DNA from: Rubrivivax sp.
Lineage (GTDB): Bacteria > Pseudomonadota > Gammaproteobacteria > Burkholderiales > Burkholderiaceae_C
Length of the DNA stretch: 47,591 nucleotides
Reading direction: 5' to 3'
Assembly (NCBI GenBank): GCA_016789865.1
Contig: JAEUPC010000219.1
Location: 1 to 47,591, forward strand
Both the position numbers and the translations under genes were made by a program. Position 1 is the first letter of the stretch; every line of letters begins with the position of its first letter. This document shows positions 10,690 through 20,256 of this stretch, piece after piece. The notes beneath the pieces are model-generated. The model had not been told where the DNA came from. It saw nothing but the letters and a program-made list of their open reading frames with translations, and searched no databases.

Positions 10690-11561
10690 ATGGCCGCCGT
10701 CGCCGCCCTCGAAGTTGCCGCCGCCGCGCCCGCCGCGCGGCGCCTGGACTGGGCGCGCCGCAACCCGACCATCGTCATCGGCAGCGCGATCCTCGCCGTC
10801 TTCGTCGTGCTGGCGCTGATCGCGCCGTGGATCGCCAACGATCCGCTGGGCTTCGACCCGTTGAACCGCCTGAAGCGCCCGTCGGCCGAATTCTGGTTCG
10901 GCACCGACCAGTTCGGCCGCGATGTCTACAGCCGCGTGGTCTACGGCACGCGCATCTCGCTCATCGTGGGCGTGAGCGTGGCGTTGATCGCCACCGCCAT
11001 CGGGCTGGTGATCGGCGTGTTGTGCGGCTACTACCGCAGGGTCGACGACACGGTGATGCGCGTGATGGACGGGCTGATGGCCATCCCGGCCATCCTGCTG
11101 GCGATTGCGCTGATCACGCTGATGAAGGCGAGCCTGGTCATCGTCATCATCGCCATCTCGATCCCGGAAATCCCCCGCGTCGTGCGCCTGGTGCGCAGCG
11201 TGGTGCTCACCGTGCGCGGCCTGCCCTACATCGAAGCGGCGGTGGCCAGTGGCACCCCCGCGCGCCTGATCATGGTGCGCCACATCCTGCCTTCCACCTG
11301 GGCGCCGCTGATCGTGCAGGCCACTTATGTGTGCGCCTCGGCCGTGCTGATCGAGGCGGGGCTTTCGTTCCTCGGTGCCGGCACGCCGCCGGAGATTCCG
11401 AGCTGGGGCAACATCATGTCGCTGGGGCGCATCTACTTCCAGATCTCGCCCTGGATCATCTTCTTCCCCGGCCTGTTCCTGGCGGTGGCGGTGCTGGCCA
11501 TCAACCTGGTGGGCGACGGGCTGCGCGACACGCTGGACCCGCGCATCGCGCGGCGCATGTG

Positions 11562-11562
<1 letters not shown>
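10690..11562 (+). CDS. ABC transporter permease, DppC/OppC type
   Basis: An inner-membrane permease of 290 residues forming a heterodimer with the preceding DppB-type protein. After a 20-residue Ala-rich cytoplasmic start comes a membrane anchor ([21 protein letters not shown]). The family-typical [20 protein letters not shown] follows. The EAA loop is [20 protein letters not shown], and the end is [16 protein letters not shown]. Its stop overlaps the start of the first ATPase gene (TGATG), indicating coupled translation. Confidence 0.9.
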
Positions 11563-12635
<1,073 letters not shown>

Positions 12636-12693
12636 CCGTGCCAGGCCGCTCCCAAACGCTCATGCCGAAGCGCGCAGCGAGAAGGGCCCTCCA

Positions 12694-13755
12694 GTGACCA
12701 GCCGCGCCGCCTCACCCGGCGACGGCGGGCCCATCCTGCGCGTGCGCGATCTGAAGAAGCACTTCCCCGTGCAGCGCGGCGTGCTCGCCCGCACCGTGGG
12801 CCAGGTGCGCGCGGTCGACGGTGTGTCGTTCGAAATCGAGCGCGGGCAGACGCTGTGCCTGGTGGGCGAGTCGGGCTGCGGCAAGACCACCGTGGCCAAG
12901 ACGGTGATGCGCCTGCTCGAGCCCACCTCGGGCACGGTGGAACTGGCCGGCGCGGACATCACCAAACTCCCGGAAGCGGAAATGCGGGCGCACCGGCGGC
13001 GCATGCAGATGGTGTTCCAGGACCCGTACTCGTCGCTCAACCCGCACCTGCCGGCAGCCGCCATCGTCGGCGAGCCGCTGACCAATTTCGGCCTCGCCAA
13101 GGGCCAAGCCCTGGCCGAGCGCACCGCAGCGCTTCTTGAACGCGTGGGCCTGCGTGCCGACGTGGCGAAGAAGTTCCCGCACGAGTTCTCCGGCGGCCAG
13201 CGCCAGCGCCTGGGCATCGCGCGCGCGCTGGCACTCGAGCCCAACCTCATCGTGGCCGACGAGCCGGTCTCGGCGCTGGACGTCTCGGTGCAGGCGCAGG
13301 TGCTGAACCTGCTGGTGGACCTGCAGGAGGAGCGCGGGCTCGCCTACCTCTTCGTCTCGCACGACCTCGGTGTGGTCGAGCACATCGGGCACCGCATCGC
13401 CGTGATGTACCTGGGCCGCATCGTCGAACTGGCCGGCAAGGCCGAGCTGTTCGACACCCCGCTGCACCCGTACACCGAGGCGCTGCTGGCTGCCGCGCCG
13501 CTACCCGAGCCGGGCCTGCGCCGCGAACGCCTCATCGTGCAAGGCGATGTGCCCAGCCCCATGACGCCGCCGCCCGGTTGCCACTTCCACACCCGCTGCC
13601 CGCACGCGCAGGAGCGCTGCCGCGTCGAGGCGCCGCCGTTGATGCAAGTCAAGCCCACGCATTGGGTGGCCTGCCACCTGCGGCCGCCAGGCGGGCCCCT
13701 CGATGCGCTGCCGGCCGCAGCGCCGACCCCAGCACTGATTGCCTCGCAGGTCTGA
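12694..13755 (+). CDS. ABC transporter ATP-binding protein, DppF/OppF type
   Basis: The second ATPase, 353 residues. Walker A is GESGCGKTT, the Q-loop [10 protein letters not shown], the signature FSGGQRQRL, and Walker [13 protein letters not shown]. The C-terminal region has [14 protein letters not shown], the cysteine motif of the oligopeptide ATPase pair. Insertion [18 protein letters not shown] before Walker A is typical of DppF. I start at GTG 12694, behind a GAGAAGG site; the nearby ATGs at 12632 and 12662 are out of frame. Its stop is 1 base before the first M81 peptidase gene. Confidence 0.92.
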   Translation: MTSRAASPGDGGPILRVRDLKKHFPVQRGVLARTVGQVRAVDGVSFEIERGQTLCLVGESGCGKTTVAKTVMRLLEPTSGTVELAGADITKLPEAEMRAHRRRMQMVFQDPYSSLNPHLPAAAIVGEPLTNFGLAKGQALAERTAALLERVGLRADVAKKFPHEFSGGQRQRLGIARALALEPNLIVADEPVSALDVSVQAQVLNLLVDLQEERGLAYLFVSHDLGVVEHIGHRIAVMYLGRIVELAGKAELFDTPLHPYTEALLAAAPLPEPGLRRERLIVQGDVPSPMTPPPGCHFHTRCPHAQERCRVEAPPLMQVKPTHWVACHLRPPGGPLDALPAAAPTPALIASQV

Positions 13756-13756
13756 C

Positions 13757-15334
13757 ATGCCGTCTCACCACCCCCGCATCGCCATTCTCGGTTTCGCCAT
13801 CGAGTGCAATCGCTTCTCGCCGGTGACCACCGCGCAGCACTTTGCCGCCAAGGTCGACATCCGCGGCGAAGAGATCATGCGCCAGGCCCGCGGTGGTGCC
13901 TGCAGCACGACGCAGGACCTGCCGGGCTTCGTCGAAACCATGGACGGCAGCGGCGCGTGGAGCGCGGTGCCGCTGCGCATCGCGCTGGCCCACCCGGGCG
14001 GGCCGGTCGATCAAGCCTTCTTCGACGCCTTCCTGGCCGAGATCGACGCCGGCTTGCAGGAAGCAGGCAAGGCGGGCGCGCTCGACGGCGTCTTCGTCGT
14101 CGGGCATGGCGCGGCGCTGGCCACCGGCTCGGACGACCCCGATGGCGACCTGCTGGAGTTGATTCGCCGGCGCGTCGGGCCGGCGGTGCCGGTGATCGGC
14201 GTGTTCGACCTGCACGCCAACGTGTCGCGCAAGATGGTGGACCACCTCGACGTCTTCGTCGGCTACCTCGAGAACCCGCACACCGATATCCGCCAGCGCG
14301 GCATCGAGGCGGCGCGGCACATGCGCGAGCTGCTCGCCGGCACGAAGACGGCGGTGGCCATGGTCAAGCTGCCGCTGACGCCGCCTTCGATCACGCTGCT
14401 CACCGCGCCAGGCCCCGACAGCCCCTATGGCGACATGATCCGCTACGGCCAGACGCGCGTCGGCGGCGACATCATGAACGTCTCCATCATGGCCGGCTTC
14501 ATCTTCAGCGACTGCGCGAAGAACGGCTACAGCGCCATCGTCACCGCGCGCCACGGCAACCGGCGCGCCGCGCACGCGCTGGCCAGCGAGCTGTGCGAGC
14601 GCACCTGGGCCATGCGCCAGCGCTTCAAGCGGGCGATGACGCCGCTGCCCGCGGCGGTGAAGCTGGCGCTCGAAGCCGGCGCCGATGCAAGCCGGCCCGC
14701 GGTGCTGCTGGCTGATGTGGCCGACAACCCCGGCGGCGGCGGCCGCGGCAACACCACCTACTTGCTGCGCGCGCTGGTCGAAGCCGGCGCCCGCGGCGTG
14801 GTGCTCGGTGTCTTCAACGATGCGGCGCTGGCGGCCCAGGCGCACCAGCGCGGCGCGGGCGCGCGTTTCACCGCGCGCTTCAACAGCGCCGAAGACAACA
14901 CCTTTTCGCTGCCCTTCGAAGCCGAGGCCAAGGTGGTGGCGCTGAGCGACGGCGCCATCATCGGCCGCCGCGGGGTGATGAAAGGCGGGGCCAGCAGGAT
15001 GGGCCCCAGCGCCTTGCTGCATCTGGGCGCGGATGCGGGTGGCGTCGATGTGGCCGTCATCTCCAACCGCCAGCAGTGCCTGGACCCGGCGCAGCTCGAA
15101 TGCCTCGGCGTGGACCTCGCCACCGTGCGCACGCTGGTGCTGAAGAGCCGCGGGCATTTCCGCGCCGGCTTCGACGAACATTTCCCGCCCGAGCGCATCT
15201 TCGAGGTCGACTGCCCGGGTCTCACCTCGCCGGCGCTGCACACCTTCGACTGGAAGCGGCTGCCGCGGCCGACCTACCCGCTGGACGAAGCCGCCGCCTG
15301 GGTGCCGCCACCCTTTGCCGAATCCGGCGCCTGA
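13757..15334 (+). CDS. M81 family metallopeptidase (MlrC/microcystinase C-like), copy 1
   Basis: A zinc peptidase-family protein of 525 residues, likely cytoplasmic (no signal peptide). It begins RIAILGFAIECNRFSP, the family start with the metal-site Glu. It then has VVGHGAALATGSDDPDGDLL, the DLHANVS segment (D-x-H), YLENPHTDIRQRG, and DVADNPGGGGRGNTTYLLRAL. MlrC cleaves the linear tetrapeptide product of microcystin; other M81 members have unknown substrates. It directly follows the peptide ABC transporter, so it probably acts on imported peptides. ATG 13757 is used; an in-frame TTG 18 bases upstream inside the ATPase gene is less likely. Confidence 0.88.
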   Translation: MPSHHPRIAILGFAIECNRFSPVTTAQHFAAKVDIRGEEIMRQARGGACSTTQDLPGFVETMDGSGAWSAVPLRIALAHPGGPVDQAFFDAFLAEIDAGLQEAGKAGALDGVFVVGHGAALATGSDDPDGDLLELIRRRVGPAVPVIGVFDLHANVSRKMVDHLDVFVGYLENPHTDIRQRGIEAARHMRELLAGTKTAVAMVKLPLTPPSITLLTAPGPDSPYGDMIRYGQTRVGGDIMNVSIMAGFIFSDCAKNGYSAIVTARHGNRRAAHALASELCERTWAMRQRFKRAMTPLPAAVKLALEAGADASRPAVLLADVADNPGGGGRGNTTYLLRALVEAGARGVVLGVFNDAALAAQAHQRGAGARFTARFNSAEDNTFSLPFEAEAKVVALSDGAIIGRRGVMKGGASRMGPSALLHLGADAGGVDVAVISNRQQCLDPAQLECLGVDLATVRTLVLKSRGHFRAGFDEHFPPERIFEVDCPGLTSPALHTFDWKRLPRPTYPLDEAAAWVPPPFAESGA

Positions 15335-15348
15335 AGGTCTCATCCGGT

Positions 15349-15453
15349 AGCTTGGCCGTCAGTTCGAATAACTCGGCCGTTAGCTCTCCCGTCAGCTCTC
15401 CCGTCAGCTCTCCCGTCAACTCGCCCGTCAAGTCGTCAATCAGGTCGTCCGTC
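15349..15453. repeat. Degenerate 12-bp tandem repeat between the two M81 genes
   Basis: The core is three perfect copies of AGCTCTCCCGTC at 15382-15417. They are flanked by decayed copies: AGCTTGGCCGTC at 15349, AACTCGGCCGTT at 15370, AACTCGCCCGTC at 15418, AAGTCGTCAATC at 15430 and AGGTCGTCCGTC at 15442. The array ends just before the ribosome site of the second M81 gene. Because 12 is a multiple of 3 it can be read through in frame, giving Ser-Ser-Pro-Val-like units on the + strand. There are no spacers, so it is not a CRISPR. Confidence 0.85.
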
Positions 15454-15466
15454 AGGAGCCCAAGGC

Positions 15467-16936
15467 ATGCGCATCTTCTCGGCCACCATCGCCACCGAAA
15501 CCAACACCTTCTCGCCGCTGCCTACCAGCATCGAGGCCTTCAAGGAGAGCGTGTTCCTGCGCCCGGGCGAGCACCCGAGCGACGCGCCGCGCATGTGCAC
15601 GGCGCCGCTCTTCGTCGCGCGCCAGCGCGCCGCGCGGGAGGCCTTCACGCTCGTCGAGGGCAGCTGCTTCGCCGCCAGCCCGGCGGGCACGGTGAACCGC
15701 GCCGACTACGAGTTCATGCGCGACGAGGTGCTGGGCCAGCTGCGCGCCGCGCTGCCGCTGGACGCGGTGCTGTTCGGCCTGCACGGCGCGATGGTGGCGC
15801 ATGGCTACGACGATGTCGAAGGCGACCTGCTAGAGCGCGCGCGCGCCATCGTCGGCCCGCGCTGCGTGATCGGCGTCGAGCACGACCCGCACTGCCACAT
15901 GACGCTGAAACGCATGCGTCATTGCGACATCATGATCTGCTACAAGGAGTTCCCGCACACCGACGTGGCCGATCGCGCCGAAGACCTGCTGACGCTCGTG
16001 CTGCGCACGCTGCGCGGCGAGATCAAACCGGTGATGTCGCTGTACGACTGCCGGCAGATCGGCAGCTACCCCACCACCTTGCCGCTGATGCGTGGCTTTG
16101 TCGACCGCATGATGGCGCTCGAAGGCAAGGACGGCATTCTCTCGGTCTCCGCGGTGCACTGCTTTCCGTACGCCGATGTGGAAGAGCTGGGCGGGCGCAT
16201 TCTCGTCGTGGCCGATGGCGACAAGGCCCGTGCCGACGCGCTGGCCATCCGGCTGGGCGAGGAGTTCGTCTCCATGCGCGGGCGCACGATGCCCGAGTTC
16301 CTGAGCGTGGCCGATGGCGTGAAGGCGGCGATGGCTTTCGATGGCGCGCCGGTGGTCATCGCCGACCCGGCGGACAACGCCGGCGGCGGTGCGCCTTCCG
16401 ACAACACGACCGTGCTCAGGCAGCTGATCGCCAGCGACGCCACCGGCGCTGCACTCGGCCCGCTGTGGGATCCGATCGCTGTGCGCCTGTGTTTCGATGC
16501 CGGCCTGGGCGCCCGCTTTCCCCTGCGCATGGGCGGCAAGACCAGCGTCACTTCCGGCGCGCCGGTGGATGCGCTGGTGGAGGTGAGTGCGCTGGCGCGT
16601 GACTGCTGGCAAAGCTTCGGGCCCACCCGCGTGCCGCTGGGCGACTGTGCGGCGGTGCGCATCGGCGGTGTGGAGGTGGTGCTGATCACCAAGCGCACGC
16701 AGGCGCTGGGGCTCGAGCTCTTCGCCAACCTCGGCATCGATCCGCTGGCGCGCAAGATCCTCGCCGTCAAGTCGACCAATCACTTCATGGCCGCCTTCGG
16801 GCCGATCGCCAAGAAGGTGATCTACGTCGAATCGGACGGGCCGCTGGCGCGCAACTACCTGAAGCTTCCGTACACGAAGATCCGGCGGCCGATCTGGCCG
16901 CTGGATGAGCAAACGCGCCCCGGGCTGATCTTCTGA
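15467..16936 (+). CDS. M81 family metallopeptidase (MlrC-like), copy 2
   Basis: A second M81 protein of 489 residues, clearly homologous to copy 1 but divergent. It starts RIFSATIATETNTFSP, then has GLHGAMVAHGYDDVEGDLL, GVEHDPHCHMTLKRM (the D-x-H motif as DPH), EFPHTDVADRAEDLL, and DPADNAGGGAPSDNTTVLRQL. The C-terminal half (IGGVEVVLITKRTQ, STNHFMAAFGPIAKKVIYVE) matches the family's second domain. AGGAG precedes the ATG. Two adjacent M81 paralogues suggest different peptide substrates or successive cleavages; they may also form a heteromer. Sequence alone cannot decide. Confidence 0.88.
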   Translation: MRIFSATIATETNTFSPLPTSIEAFKESVFLRPGEHPSDAPRMCTAPLFVARQRAAREAFTLVEGSCFAASPAGTVNRADYEFMRDEVLGQLRAALPLDAVLFGLHGAMVAHGYDDVEGDLLERARAIVGPRCVIGVEHDPHCHMTLKRMRHCDIMICYKEFPHTDVADRAEDLLTLVLRTLRGEIKPVMSLYDCRQIGSYPTTLPLMRGFVDRMMALEGKDGILSVSAVHCFPYADVEELGGRILVVADGDKARADALAIRLGEEFVSMRGRTMPEFLSVADGVKAAMAFDGAPVVIADPADNAGGGAPSDNTTVLRQLIASDATGAALGPLWDPIAVRLCFDAGLGARFPLRMGGKTSVTSGAPVDALVEVSALARDCWQSFGPTRVPLGDCAAVRIGGVEVVLITKRTQALGLELFANLGIDPLARKILAVKSTNHFMAAFGPIAKKVIYVESDGPLARNYLKLPYTKIRRPIWPLDEQTRPGLIF

Positions 16937-16969
16937 TCTCTGAAGGCTTCTGACGAGAAGGCACCGCCC

Positions 16970-18508
16970 ATGCCAGCCACTCCATCGAGCGCGCCCAACG
17001 CGCCCACCGCGCTGACTGCGCTGCCGGCCACCACCTTGCGCCGCATGATCGGCGCCAAGGAGATCTCGCCGGTGGAGCTGCTGGAGGCCTGCATCGCGCG
17101 CATCGAGGCGCTGAACCCGGCCGTCAACGCCATCGCCGCCAAGGCCTACGAACGCGCGCGCAGCGAGGCGCGGGCTGCTGAGCAGGCGGTGCTGCGTGGT
17201 GAGCGGCTGCCGCGTCTGCACGGGCTGCCGGTGGGCATCAAGGACTTGCAGGACACCGAGGGCCTGCTCACCACCTACGGCTCACCGCTGTACCGCAACC
17301 ATGTGCCGGCGCGCGACTCGGCGCAGGTGGCGCTGGTGCGCGCCGCCGGCGCCATCGTCGTGGCCAAGACCAACGTGCCGGAGTTCGGCGCCGGCGCCAA
17401 TTCGCGCAACCCGGTGTGGGGCGCCACCGGCAACCCCTTCGATCCCACGCTCACGGCCGGCGGCTCCTCGGGCGGCTCGGCCGCGGCGCTGGCCATCGAC
17501 ATGCTGCCGATCTGCACCGGCTCGGACACTGGCGGCTCGCTGCGCATCCCGGCGGCCATGTGCGGCGTGGTCGGCCTGCGGCCTTCGCCTGGTTTGATCC
17601 CGATGGATGGGCGCCCGCTCGGCTGGACGCCGATCTCGGTGCTCGGCCCGATGGGGCGCACGGTGGCCGATGCGCGGCTGCTGTTTGCCGCGCAGGTGGG
17701 CGTGGACAGCCGCGATCCGCTGTCGCGCCCGCTGGAGCCGCGGGCGGCGGCCGGTGGCCACCTCGCCGACCTCGCCGACCTCGCCGGTCTCGCCGACCTC
17801 GGCAGCCTGCGCGTCGCCTGGTCCACCGACCTCGGCCAATGCCCGGTGAGCAGCGAGATGCGCGCCGTGATGCGCGCGCGCATGGCGGCCATGCGGCACC
17901 TCTTTCGCAGCGCGGACGAAGTCGAATTCGACTTCGGCGAGGCCGACCGCTGCTTCGACATCGTGCGGGCGCAGAACTTTCTCGCCAGCCACCAGGAGCG
18001 CTACGACAAGCAGCGCGATCAACTCGGGCCCAACATCCGCGCCAACATCGAACTGGCCAGCGCCATGACGCTCGCCGATGCCACCTGGGCACATGCCGAG
18101 CAGACGCGCATGTTCCGCCGCTTTCAGGCGACCTTTCGCGACTTCGACCTCGTGCTGGCGCCGACCACCGCGGTCTCGCCCTTCCCATGGACGCAGCTGT
18201 ACCTCGAAGAGCTCGAGGGCCGCAAACTGCGCAACTACTACCACTGGCTGGCGCTGACCTACGTGCCCACGCTCGTGACCAACCCCGCGATCTCGCTGCC
18301 CTGCGGGGTCGATGCCCGCGGCTTGCCGTTTGGCTTGCAGATCATCGGCCGCTTCGGCGGCGACATCGAGCTGCTCGACGCGGCGCAGGCCATGGAGCAG
18401 GCCTTTGCAGGCATCGAGGGGCTGGCGCGGCCGCTGCCCGATGCGGCTGCGCTCGGCGTGGCGCGGCCTGAGCTGAAGTCGATCGTGACGGCGGCGCCCG
18501 CAGCGTGA
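16970..18508 (+). CDS. Amidase (amidase-signature family)
   Basis: A Ser-cisSer-Lys hydrolase of 512 residues, last gene of the transporter/peptidase operon. Lys91 is in GLPVGIKDLQDTEG, the cis-Ser (about 166) is in AGGSSGGSAAALA, and the nucleophile Ser190 is in GSDTGGSLRIPAA. AKTNVPEFGAGANSRNP is also diagnostic. Its most likely role is hydrolysing an amide or carbamoyl bond in the imported compound. Around residues 265-277 a 9-bp tandem repeat (CTCGCCGAC-type, 17762-17797) inserts Leu-Ala-Asp units into a surface loop of the protein. GAGAAGG precedes the ATG. Confidence 0.9.
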   Translation: MPATPSSAPNAPTALTALPATTLRRMIGAKEISPVELLEACIARIEALNPAVNAIAAKAYERARSEARAAEQAVLRGERLPRLHGLPVGIKDLQDTEGLLTTYGSPLYRNHVPARDSAQVALVRAAGAIVVAKTNVPEFGAGANSRNPVWGATGNPFDPTLTAGGSSGGSAAALAIDMLPICTGSDTGGSLRIPAAMCGVVGLRPSPGLIPMDGRPLGWTPISVLGPMGRTVADARLLFAAQVGVDSRDPLSRPLEPRAAAGGHLADLADLAGLADLGSLRVAWSTDLGQCPVSSEMRAVMRARMAAMRHLFRSADEVEFDFGEADRCFDIVRAQNFLASHQERYDKQRDQLGPNIRANIELASAMTLADATWAHAEQTRMFRRFQATFRDFDLVLAPTTAVSPFPWTQLYLEELEGRKLRNYYHWLALTYVPTLVTNPAISLPCGVDARGLPFGLQIIGRFGGDIELLDAAQAMEQAFAGIEGLARPLPDAAALGVARPELKSIVTAAPAA

Positions 18509-18517
18509 GCCTCACCA

Positions 18518-18532
18518 GGCGGGACAGCCGCC
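18518..18532. terminator. Possible hairpin between convergent genes
   Basis: A perfect 5-bp GGCGG/CCGCC stem with a 5-base loop lies in the 32-bp gap between the amidase stop and the stop of the convergent gene. There is no T-run, so terminator function is only suggested by position. Confidence 0.25.
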
Positions 18533-18540
18533 CGCGGGGA

Positions 18541-18936
18541 CTAGCCCTTCGTCAGCCGCCTCAGCGCCGGCTGCATCCGCTCCCCCACCTTCAGCCCGAG
18601 CGCCAGCGCCGCGGCATTGAGGTGCGAGAGCACGCCGCACTCCCACATGTCCTGCGCGTCGCCGATGCGCGCGCTGGTGTGCGAGACCGTGGCGCCGGCC
18701 ACGCCGCGCTTTTGCAGCATGGCCAGCGCGGCGACGCCGGCCTCGTCCTTGCCGACGCCGGCGTCGTTGAACACCACCAGCTTCAGCGGCACCTCGAGCG
18801 CAAACTCACCCGAACTGGCGCCGCCATGCGAGGCGCTGACGACGATGGTGCCGCTGTCGGACGGCGCCACCTTGGTGATGGAGTCCATCAGCAGCACCGC
18901 GCCGCCTGGACCCCGCTCGACTTCCATCTTCAGCAT
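18541..18936 (-). CDS. Conserved protein of unknown function, 131 residues
   Basis: I do not recognise a named domain, but the sequence has the look of a conserved family. It opens near MDSITKVAPSDSGTIVVSAS, then HGGASSGEFALEV, VVFNDAGVGKDEAGVAALAM, VSHTSARIGDAQDMWECGV. There is no signal peptide or membrane segment. Gly-rich SASHGG and NDAGVGKD motifs suggest a small ligand-binding or hydrolase-like fold. GGAGGA lies 10 bases before the ATG. It converges on the amidase gene and may serve the same pathway, though it is on the other strand. Confidence 0.7.
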   Translation of the reverse strand: MLKMEVERGPGGAVLLMDSITKVAPSDSGTIVVSASHGGASSGEFALEVPLKLVVFNDAGVGKDEAGVAALAMLQKRGVAGATVSHTSARIGDAQDMWECGVLSHLNAAALALGLKVGERMQPALRRLTKG

Positions 18937-19248
18937 GGGGCGATGTTCCTCCGCTCTGTGTCGTTCAGGCCGGGCGGGGGGGGCAATGACGCCATGGGGT
19001 TCACCCGCGGGTCAGATGTCGAGCCGTCATCTTAGGTTGAAGAGAATCGGCTTGTCGGCAAGCGAAGCCCCGGCGCCAGCATCATGGCGCCGGCCACTTC
19101 GGCCTGGTGCAATCGAGTGAGCGTTCCGAGAGCCAGCCCATGAGCGACCAACGACTTCACTACGCCATCGCGCACTACGCCTCGGCTCGTTGCGGCCGCT
19201 CACCCATGCTGCCGATGCGCGGCTGCTCGAGCCACCCAAAACCGCCGC
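18937..19248. other. Non-coding gap
   Basis: About 310 bases between the 5' end of the unknown gene and the 3' end of the LysR gene. It should hold the promoter of the minus-strand unknown gene near its right side. I see a G-run (GGGGGG near 18975) and no convincing gene, RNA or terminator. Confidence 0.5.
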
Positions 19249-20139
19249 TCAACTTTCGGTACGCGCCGCCTCTCCATGCACCCAGGCGAGGAAGGCCTCG
19301 ACCGGAGGGCGGCGTGCATGCCTGGCGGGATAAACCACGAAGTGCGCCTTCACACGAACGGCCTTGTCCATGCCGAAGACCGGCCTGAGCTTGCCGGTGG
19401 CCAGGTGCGGGCCGGCATTGATCGCACTCTCCAATGCAACGCCGAGGCCCTGCGTGGCCGCATCCAGCGACATCTGCGCGCGGTCGAATCGCAGGGCAAA
19501 CCGTTCCGGTGAGCGCTTGCCGGCGAACGCGCCCAGCCAGTCCGACCACTGGACCACGCTCACGTTGCTCTGGATCAGCGGCACTTCGAAGAGCTGATCG
19601 ATGCGCTTGAGCCGATGGTCGCGAATGAACGCCGGGCTGGCCAGCGGCACGATGCGCTCTTCGAACATGGGCTCGACCACCAGGTCACCCCACTGCGGAA
19701 TGCCGTAGCGGATGTCGACGTCTGCCTGCCCCAGCGCGAAGTCGCTCGGCGTGTGCGCCGCGGACAGGTTCAGGCTGATGTCCGGATAGGCTTGGGCAAA
19801 TCGGCGCAGGCGCGGCATGAGCCACAGGCTGGCGATGCTCGGCGCGCAGTGCAGGTACAGGCTGTTGCCCACACCCTTGCGGACGTCCTCGGTGGCCGCC
19901 GAGATGGCCGACAACGCACCGGCCACGCGCTCGAGGTAGCGCTCACCGGCGTCGCTCAGGCGCACCGCATGCGCGCTGCGCTCGAACAGCCGCACGCCCA
20001 GGTCGGCCTCGAGGCGGGCCACCTGGTGGCTGATGGCCGAAGCCGTGACGTGAAGCTCGGTCGCCGCCAGCGCGAAGCTGCGGCGCCTCGCCACGGCTTC
20101 GAAGGCCTGAAGGTTCACCAGCGGGGGAAGCGACGACAT
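19249..20139 (-). CDS. LysR-family transcriptional regulator (GcvA-like)
   Basis: A LysR regulator of 296 residues. The N-terminal helix-turn-helix reads SFALAATELHVTASAISHQV, followed by RLEADLGVRLFERSAHAVRL. The ligand-binding part starts LYLHCAPSIASLWLMPRLRRF and includes DVDIRYGIPQWGDLVVEPMF, as in GcvA-type members. It diverges from the SDR/TRAP/transketolase operon and very likely regulates it. ATG 20139 (MSSLPPLVNLQAFEAVAR) matches the family's usual start; a GTG at 20148 would add three residues. The start codon lies inside a perfect palindrome, suggesting autoregulation. Confidence 0.9.
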   Translation of the reverse strand: MSSLPPLVNLQAFEAVARRRSFALAATELHVTASAISHQVARLEADLGVRLFERSAHAVRLSDAGERYLERVAGALSAISAATEDVRKGVGNSLYLHCAPSIASLWLMPRLRRFAQAYPDISLNLSAAHTPSDFALGQADVDIRYGIPQWGDLVVEPMFEERIVPLASPAFIRDHRLKRIDQLFEVPLIQSNVSVVQWSDWLGAFAGKRSPERFALRFDRAQMSLDAATQGLGVALESAINAGPHLATGKLRPVFGMDKAVRVKAHFVVYPARHARRPPVEAFLAWVHGEAARTES

Positions 20140-20154
20140 AGGGTTCACCCTATG
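20137..20154. promoter_or_regulatory. Palindrome over the LysR start codon
   Basis: CATAGGGTTCACCCTATG is a perfect 8-bp inverted repeat with a 2-base centre. It covers the ATG of the LysR gene and lies 35 bases from the next palindrome. A candidate autoregulatory operator. Confidence 0.55.
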
Positions 20155-20159
20155 GTTGC

Positions 20160-20195
20160 ATGACGATCCGTCATCCTACCCTGACGATTCATCGT
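20160..20195. promoter_or_regulatory. Candidate LysR-type binding sites (T-N11-A palindrome and half site)
   Basis: TGACGATCCGTCA (20161-20173) is a near-perfect T-N11-A palindrome, the classic LysR box; its arms extend to ATGACG/CGTCAT. The half TGACGAT recurs at 20182, exactly 21 bases (two helical turns) downstream, inside a second palindrome ACGATTCATCGT (20184-20195). The spacing is what a LysR tetramer with recognition and activation sites would need. It lies 60-100 bases before the SDR start. Confidence 0.6.
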
Positions 20196-20256
20196 TTGCC
20201 TTCATCGCCAGGGCCGCCGAACATGACGCTATCAACTGCTCATGGAGATCGGACGA

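Noticed and set aside
15222-15431. A 69-codon minus-strand frame starting with Thr-Gly-Glu-Leu repeats
   Set aside because: The repeat unit of 12 bp gives a repeat peptide on either strand; no ribosome site, and the rest is antisense to the M81 gene.
15349-15453. CRISPR array
   Set aside because: Units are 12 bp, contiguous and without spacers, and no cas genes are near.
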